Shown in pieces: positions 58,035-64,000 of a stretch of DNA of 64,000 bases; position 1 is the first letter of the stretch; each line of letters begins with the position of its first letter. Made by a program: the position numbers and the translations under genes. The notes beneath the pieces are model-generated. The model was not told where the DNA came from and did no database searches. It worked only from the letters and a program-made list of their open reading frames with translations. The stretch spans positions 126,114-190,113 of the forward strand of contig MZZL01000060.1 in NCBI GenBank assembly GCA_002749535.1. The letters run 5' to 3'. This stretch comes from Apophysomyces variabilis (Eukaryota > Mucoromycota > Mucoromycetes > Mucorales > Mucoraceae).

Positions 58035-59867
58035 TCAAAGCCGGTAGACGAAGTTTTTATCTTGTACGTCCGTTAAATCGTCTTCAACGTTGGTAAATGT
58101 GCTATTCAACTGCTTCATCCGTTGGCGATTTACTAACGCCATTTGCCATCTTACATAGAGAAGCAGGATAACGCCCATCATGCTAGTGCAAGCGTATATT
58201 ATAAAGCTTTGAACGTAGTTTGGAGCGAAACTGGGTACCATCAAAAATGGGCCAACGCAATTCCCCGCGGTGTAGGCAATCATGACCATGCCGTTATAGA
58301 AGATCTTCTTGGTATAACCGGACACATTATTTGAGATTGAAGCTAACAGCAATATATAGGTAGAAACGGCCGATAGTCCAAGGTATTCGCCTATCAACTT
58401 TAACTTCGAATTGGGGATGACGACCATAAGAATAATTCCGAGAATACTGACACACCGAGATGCACATGCAACGTATAAGAGCTCGTTGAAACGTCGGGAA
58501 AGGTACATACAAAACAGTATAAGAATAATATCAATGACACCATACGGGACGGCCAATAAGATGCTATCCATTTTCTAAGGCAAAGCACTAATTAGTCTGA
58601 TCCAACAGAGGCAAACCATACTACAGAACTTAAGGGAAGAATCTCATGGTCTTACTTACGGAATAGCCAAACGACTTTGTTATCTGCACGTTGTAAATCG
58701 TCATTCCACCATTGCGAAGGAGAAAAAGAAAGCTAGCGAAGCAAAGCGCCCATAGTCTGGATTCCTTCAAGGCTTCTGTAATTTGTTCCTTTTTAATGAT
58801 AGCTGTTCGCACAACCGCGTTGTCTCGCGTCCGTTTCTCCACCAGCACTTCACTCTCAGCGTTTAGACCGAGAAATTTCGACTTGACATTGTCAATCAGA
58901 AAGAAAAACGAAATGACACCGATAAAACAAGTACTCCCGCCAAAGATAAACATAATCCTAATCGAAACCGTCCGGCGTGAGAAACAAAGCTACTTTCCCA
59001 GCTAACTGTGCTACTGTCATTACCATCTCCATCTGGCTACACCAAGGTCATTCATACTTCCAATCCCATAGACTGTTAAGCCTCCAATGACACTTGCCAA
59101 TCCGTTGCAAAGCCAAACACAACCTAAACGAGTCGCTTGCTCCCTTCGACGATAAAATGTGGCTATGAGCAGCGTCAACGCCGGATAAATGCCACCTTCG
59201 AATAATCCGAGTAAAAATCGCAGAGCCATGATCTGAGGTCCATTATGCACGAAGCCCATGCAAAACAGAACCAGACCCCACACAAAGACCATGACGCCGA
59301 TGTACCTGCCAATGGAGAAACGCTGTAAATAATAGTTATTTGGTACCTACATGGACCAGAGCATTAAGGTTATTGTTCTACTCCAAATTCAATAATCAAG
59401 TTTTTTTTTCTTTTTGTTTCTTTTTTACCTGGGCAGTGATATAACCAATATAAAAGATGGATGCCAAAAAATTGAACTGATTTTTCGTAATTTGTAGGTC
59501 TTCTTGAAAGTTAAACATGGCGGCATAAGCAATAGCCGTTTTATCAAGATGCTAAACGCCGATAAAGATTGGCAGGGAGAGAGTTTTATGAAGAGAAGAA
59601 TTTTATTTAATAGATCATTTTCGTCGTCTTACTTTTTTCTTACGTATACGCACAAACCTGCATAAAGTTGATGCTGCAAATGATGGGTAATAACATGAAA
59701 TCTATGCGCCGCAGTAAGGCACGCTCTTCACAAGATATTGTTTCAAGTCCTTGATGATCATCTTCGAACTCAGAGAAGTCGTGCGGATCGCATGTGTTTG
59801 TTTCCTCGGATGATGATGGCTTTAGAGTGCTTGACAGCGTCGGCACGGACTGTGAATAGGTGGACAT
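58035..59867 (-). CDS. MFS transporter, allantoate permease (Dal5) family, copy B
   Basis: 497 aa. Minus-strand exons 59867-59658, 59551-59429, 59346-59024, 58957-58660, 58574-58035. Shares with copies A and C the blocks LLRRIDFMLLPIICSINF, HLDKTAIAYAA, GLFEGGIYPALTLLIATFYR, VSGYTKKIFYNG and the ending DVQDKNFVYRL. Exon 1 is longest here (70 codons) with a Ser/Glu-rich cytoplasmic head. Several substitutions set it apart in the pore region (HLDKTA for YLDKTA; SRRFNELLYVACASR), suggesting a different substrate range. Intact frame, all introns GT-AG. Confidence 0.9.
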
Positions 59868-61518
59868 TAAGTGAAAAAGGAAAGAGAGAAAGATAAGAAA
59901 AAGAAAGTTAGGAAAGTGCTAGCTTTCTAAGGAGTTGTTTCTTTTCCTTTGACTGGCTGAGCATACCGTTTTAGATAGCATATTGAAAAGAGACGGCCGT
60001 TGAGCTACTTGAAATAGGGGTTGTAAAGAAGCCCGAAGTTCTGGTCTTTTTTTAAGAAAGCAACTGGAGACAATAGCATATGATGTTCATGCTATCTGAT
60101 GGCAGGCCTTGCTACAAATTCGGCATGAAATGGCCGAGAAAGGCATCTATTTACTTGGTGCCATGCAGCCTGTAGCTTATTCCAATATCCGCAGCTATTT
60201 GAGCCTTCAAAGTGCACTATCGTCAGTTGCTTTATTTATTTCATTATAGAAGTAAACAATAAGTCATGATTTTCGCCGGCTATTTACGTTAGCAGCGAAG
60301 TCATCCTAAGCGCCAGAATCTGTGGAAATAAGCGGGGTATTATTGCTCTGCATGTCCATACAGTCAAATGATGCATCTTAAAACCTTATGATAAGCTGCA
60401 AAACCAACTGCGCTTAGAACTTACCATACTTTGTCCTAGCATGTCAGTCAAAAACGTGCATGCAACTCGTGCTCTAGATAAGACAATGTCTATTGCAGAG
60501 AATGGGGCCTTCAATTTACTTTAGTTCCTCTGAGCATAAGACCAAACGTGCTATAACCTGTTTTGGGGATTTAAGCCATGGTGAATAGCATAGAACATTA
60601 AAAATTTAATTGCATTTAAGCGACGTCTTTTGCTTTTAATAGACTACAATCAATATGTTTGAAAGAATGCTTAGTTTTACGCGCCCTTTCAGACGTCCTC
60701 ATAAATAATAATTAGTATATAGAAAGGATGTAACTCTTAGTTTGGGGAATGTTTGGCATGTGATAACGTGAGAAGTTTCGATAGAAATGTGGTGTTGCCT
60801 ACAGCAAGCTGGGATAGAGAAGTTGCTTTGATTAATCTCCCTCGATACAAACAGTTGTATATACTCATCGTTTGGATTCATTTTTCATAAGTTCCATCTC
60901 ATAGACTCCGGCGTAGACTTGAATATAAAGACACAAAACAACAAAATATTATTACGGATAAAGATAGCGTTGTGCAACTATATTATTGCCAATGTTAGTC
61001 TATATGCGAGTCGTTTACCAGGAACAAGCAGCGTCCTTCTCCTAATTTCCATGTTTGGCACGACTTTCTAAGGTGCGAGTATTTTGGGCTTCTCCACGTA
61101 GAAACCGTTTAACAGTAGGCGATACCTTGCTAATACTAGGTAAAGGAATTTTGCAGTCAAGATAGACTTATTGTTCACAGCTAGTGCATAATATCCGCGA
61201 CATCGAACTGACTTGTCCCTTGTGCAGATCTTCATCGCCAAACGTACCATGACTACGGGCAAGCGGAGTTCGTGCAAACCGGTCAGTTTCTTAGGGGGCT
61301 GATGAGTAAATTTCACACCAAGAATCAATGAATTTATCCGCAATCTCGATACATGCGCATAAACGATTTGCACTGCTTTAAAGCATAAATCACTGCTTGT
61401 CCGTTTTTGTAAATCAGTATGATGGTATAATTTGAGCGAGTGAGTGATAGATTACAAACAACGGATAGCATTAAAGTACAGTAATATAGATCTAAATTAG
61501 GTATCGCCTTTCTTTCTT
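59868..61518. other. Intergenic between transporter copies B and C
   Basis: Promoter of copy B and 3' flank of copy C. The minus frame at 61068-61373 (101 residues) has no recognisable motif and is not called. Confidence 0.5.
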
Positions 61519-63238
61519 TCAAAGCCGGTAGACAAAGTTAGGATCCTGTATATCCGTGAGATCGTCCTCGACATTCGTGACTGTATTGGAAGGTTGAGCT
61601 ACTTTCCGTCGATTAGCCATCACCAATTGCCATCGTGCAATCAACAAACAAGCTACACCTAGAATACTGGTGCAGATATAGATGGTAAACCCCTTGACAT
61701 ACGTTGGTGCAAACTGTGGCGCCATTATAAAGGGCCCCACAGCATTACCCACAGTATAGAACACTATCGTCATACTGTTGCAAAAAATCTTTTTGGTATA
61801 GCCAGAGACATTGTTTGAAATCGAAGCAAGCATGAGGATATAGGTAGGAACGGCAGATAAACCAAGGTACTGGCCAATGAGCTTCAATTTCGGATTTGGG
61901 ATAACAATCATAAGTACTGTTCCAATTGTGCCAATAACCATGGATCCAGAGGCCACGTATAATGTTTGCTTAGTTTTGTTTGCAATATACACGGCCAGAA
62001 GTATAACAGCCGCGTCCAACAACCCAATTGGAATAGTTAACAAAATGGATTGGAGACCCTAATAGAAGGAAATGGTTATTGTTGTGATACAATAACTCCG
62101 AAACTTACCGAGAATCCAAATGATTTGGTAATTTGCGATACGTAAATGGTCATCCCTCCATTGCGTAAAGAAAAAAAGAAGCTAGCAGCAAAAAATGCCC
62201 ACAATCGAACTTCTTTCAACGCCTCGATCTGCTGCTCTCTTTTAATGGTCTTTGTGCGGTAGACCAAGTTGTCACGTGTGCGCTCGTCGACAAGAACTTT
62301 CTGTTCTGGAGTTAAACGGAGGAATTTGGATTTAGGATCACCAATCAAGAAGAAGAAGGCCACAAGCCCGATAAAACAAGTAACAGAACCAAAGATAAAC
62401 ATCAGCCTAATAACATAAATTGCGTGAGGAAAACAATAAAAAAACGACCTCTCGTCTTTTTGACGTTACCATCGCCACCGTGCTATGCCATGATCATCCA
62501 TGCGACCAATGCCATATGCAATAAGACCACCTACAGCGGTTGCAATTCCATTGCAGAGCCACACATAACCTAATCGGGCTGCTTGTTCCTTCTTTCGATA
62601 GAATGTGGAGATTAACAGTGTCAACGCGGGATAAATTCCACCCTCAAAAAATCCAAGCAAAAATCGCAGCGCAGAAAGTTGCGAGAAGCTTTGGACGAAT
62701 CCAGTACACACTAGAACCATACCCCAGACAAACACAACAGCTCCAATATAACGACCAATGGCAATGCGTTGTAAAAGATAATTGTTGGGTAACTGGATCA
62801 AACAGATGCGGAAATTCAGCCATCGTTTAACCATATCACTCTTTTTTCTCGTTACCTGGAATACAAGATACCCAATATAGAAAATGGATCCGGCAAAGTT
62901 GAACTGATTACCATCAAGATGTAAGTCTTCCTTGAAATGAAGCAGGGCGGCATAGTTAATAGTTGTCTTATCAAGATACTTTGTTATGGGAATGTCAAAG
63001 TAATGTATCATTAGCATTTTTCTTTTGAAGTTTCCTTGCTTGGTTTATGTCCACTCACCTGGAGAAAGTTAATAGCACAGATAATTGGTAATATCATCAA
63101 ATCAATCTTTCTTAAGAATCCTGATTCCACAACGGCGATGACTGGGTCCTTCTCCTTCACGCCGTCATTATAGTCTATGATCTTTTCATCCAAAGGATAA
63201 GAGTTTTCAACTAGCTCCTTTGAAGTTGGTGATGACAT
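61519..63238 (-). CDS. MFS transporter, allantoate permease (Dal5) family, copy C
   Basis: 487 aa. Minus-strand exons 63238-63059, 62978-62856, 62792-62470, 62406-62109, 62058-61519. Blocks: LRKIDLMILPIICAINFLQ, YLDKTTINYAALLHF, GFFEGGIYPALTLLISTFYRKKEQ, DDHGIARWRW, SGYTKKIFCNS, NVEDDLTDIQDPNFVYRL. The intron at 62793-62855 is 63 nt and stays open in frame, so intron retention would insert 21 residues between TM2 and TM3. It resembles copy A in the loop after TM6 (KTIKREQQIEALKE) and copy B in the C-terminal half, so the order of duplications is not obvious by eye. Confidence 0.91.
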
Positions 63239-64000
63239 CTTGACGGTTCCCTGTTATTATAAAGAGCACTGCTTGTTAAACTAAAGAAGGAGCTGGGAGG
63301 AAAGAAAGGCAATTGGTTGCTTGGTAGGACAGTTATATCAGTTTAATACCGGACTCGCTTTAATGTTTGGCAGACATATTCTCCATCGTAGCATTTGAGG
63401 CATGCTATCTATCTTTGTATAACATGGATACGAGATATTTTACGTTGAAAGGCACGTTTTGTATACTATTCCTTGTTATAGAATTTGCACTAGGCTAAGA
63501 TATTAGTAGCTAAGAAATTTTGCAAGAAGGATATACAGAACGAAATCGAATTGAAAAGTTTCCGGTCATTATGAAGCATAGACAGGTAATACAAAGATTT
63601 GGGACATGCTATACATGAATCATTGCTTCTAAGTGCAGCATAACAATGTCAGACCCGCGGAGTAGATACATCCGTTTTGTAACGTACAAAAATAGGTATA
63701 AGAACGTTGCATATAATTCTTTGAATCCAAAAAGAAACATTACACAAATACAGTAAATGTTGAAAGTTAGCCTTTGTCCTACCGTTACACGGAGTAGAAT
63801 CAACCGGAATTCATAGTTAGGGTCGCTTGTTATTAATCCAACAGCGTGTTTGTCATGGTGTATATACTTTAAGCTTTGTTTCTTTTTCCTTTATTGCTTT
63901 TGATGACGATTTTCTAGACTAAGAGTAGCAAGAAAACGCTAGAATCCGCTTAATGAAAGATATAAACGAGCTAATATCTTTTTAAAGTCGATAGATAAAG
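63239..64000. other. Intergenic, promoter of transporter copy C
   Basis: No supported gene up to the window edge. Confidence 0.5.

Overview
The window reads as nuclear DNA of an early-diverging filamentous fungus, most likely Mucoromycota (Mucorales). Genes are split by many short introns (about 50-150 nt) with fungal splice signals and CTAAC/CTAAT branch points. It carries a QDE-1/RdRP-type RNA-dependent RNA polymerase, and two genes of a multi-exon PD-(D/E)XK-like family that I associate with Mucoromycota. Species cannot be fixed from sequence alone. Coding sequence is dense from about 14 to 32 kb; the rest alternates genes with AT-rich spacers, repeats and relics.

Layout. 0-2.4 kb: 3' part of the RdRP gene (+). 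3.0-4.7 kb: phosphatidylserine decarboxylase (-). 6.8-8.8 kb: monocarboxylate-type MFS transporter (+), which seems to need a 2-nt micro-exon. 9.6-10.4 kb: 303-bp tandem repeat. 11.4-13.2 kb: first PD-(D/E)XK-like gene (+). 14-16.4 kb: SERF-type small protein and a PPPDE/DeSI peptidase (+). 16.7-17.8 kb: mitochondrial tricarboxylate carrier (-). 18.6-22.8 kb: cytosolic isoleucyl-tRNA synthetase (+). 23.0-23.5 kb: Hsp20 (-) behind a perfect heat-shock element. 24.5-28.0 kb: LIM-LIM-coiled coil-C1-RhoGAP protein (-). 30.1-32.2 kb: mitochondrial GatA amidase (-). 33.3-37.2 kb: broken Fanzor/TnpB-like RuvC nuclease element (-), with a duplicated C-terminal exon at an assembly N. 37.4-40.1 kb: C2-lipase_3 diacylglycerol-lipase-like gene (+). 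40.1-44.7 kb: gene-poor. 44.7-45.3 kb: Myb/SANT-like protein (+). 47.8-48.7 kb: thiol glutathione peroxidase (+). 49.4-63.2 kb: three related Dal5-type MFS transporters (-) with identical core exon lengths; the second PD-(D/E)XK-like gene (with a polyQ tract, +) and a 215-bp repeat lie between the first and second copies.

Most genes are housekeeping: phospholipid synthesis, mitochondrial tRNA amidation and metabolite exchange, cytosolic tRNA charging, proteostasis, Rho signalling, redox defence and uptake. The unusual content is the Fanzor-like relic with candidate terminal inverted repeats and CpG-type decay between its copies, the PD-(D/E)XK-like gene pair, the 2-nt micro-exon, several GC-AG introns, and a polyQ exon whose repeats each form a possible in-frame 3' splice site. 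I saw no tRNA, rRNA or CRISPR array. All exon junctions were inferred by eye from reading frame, splice consensus and family knowledge.
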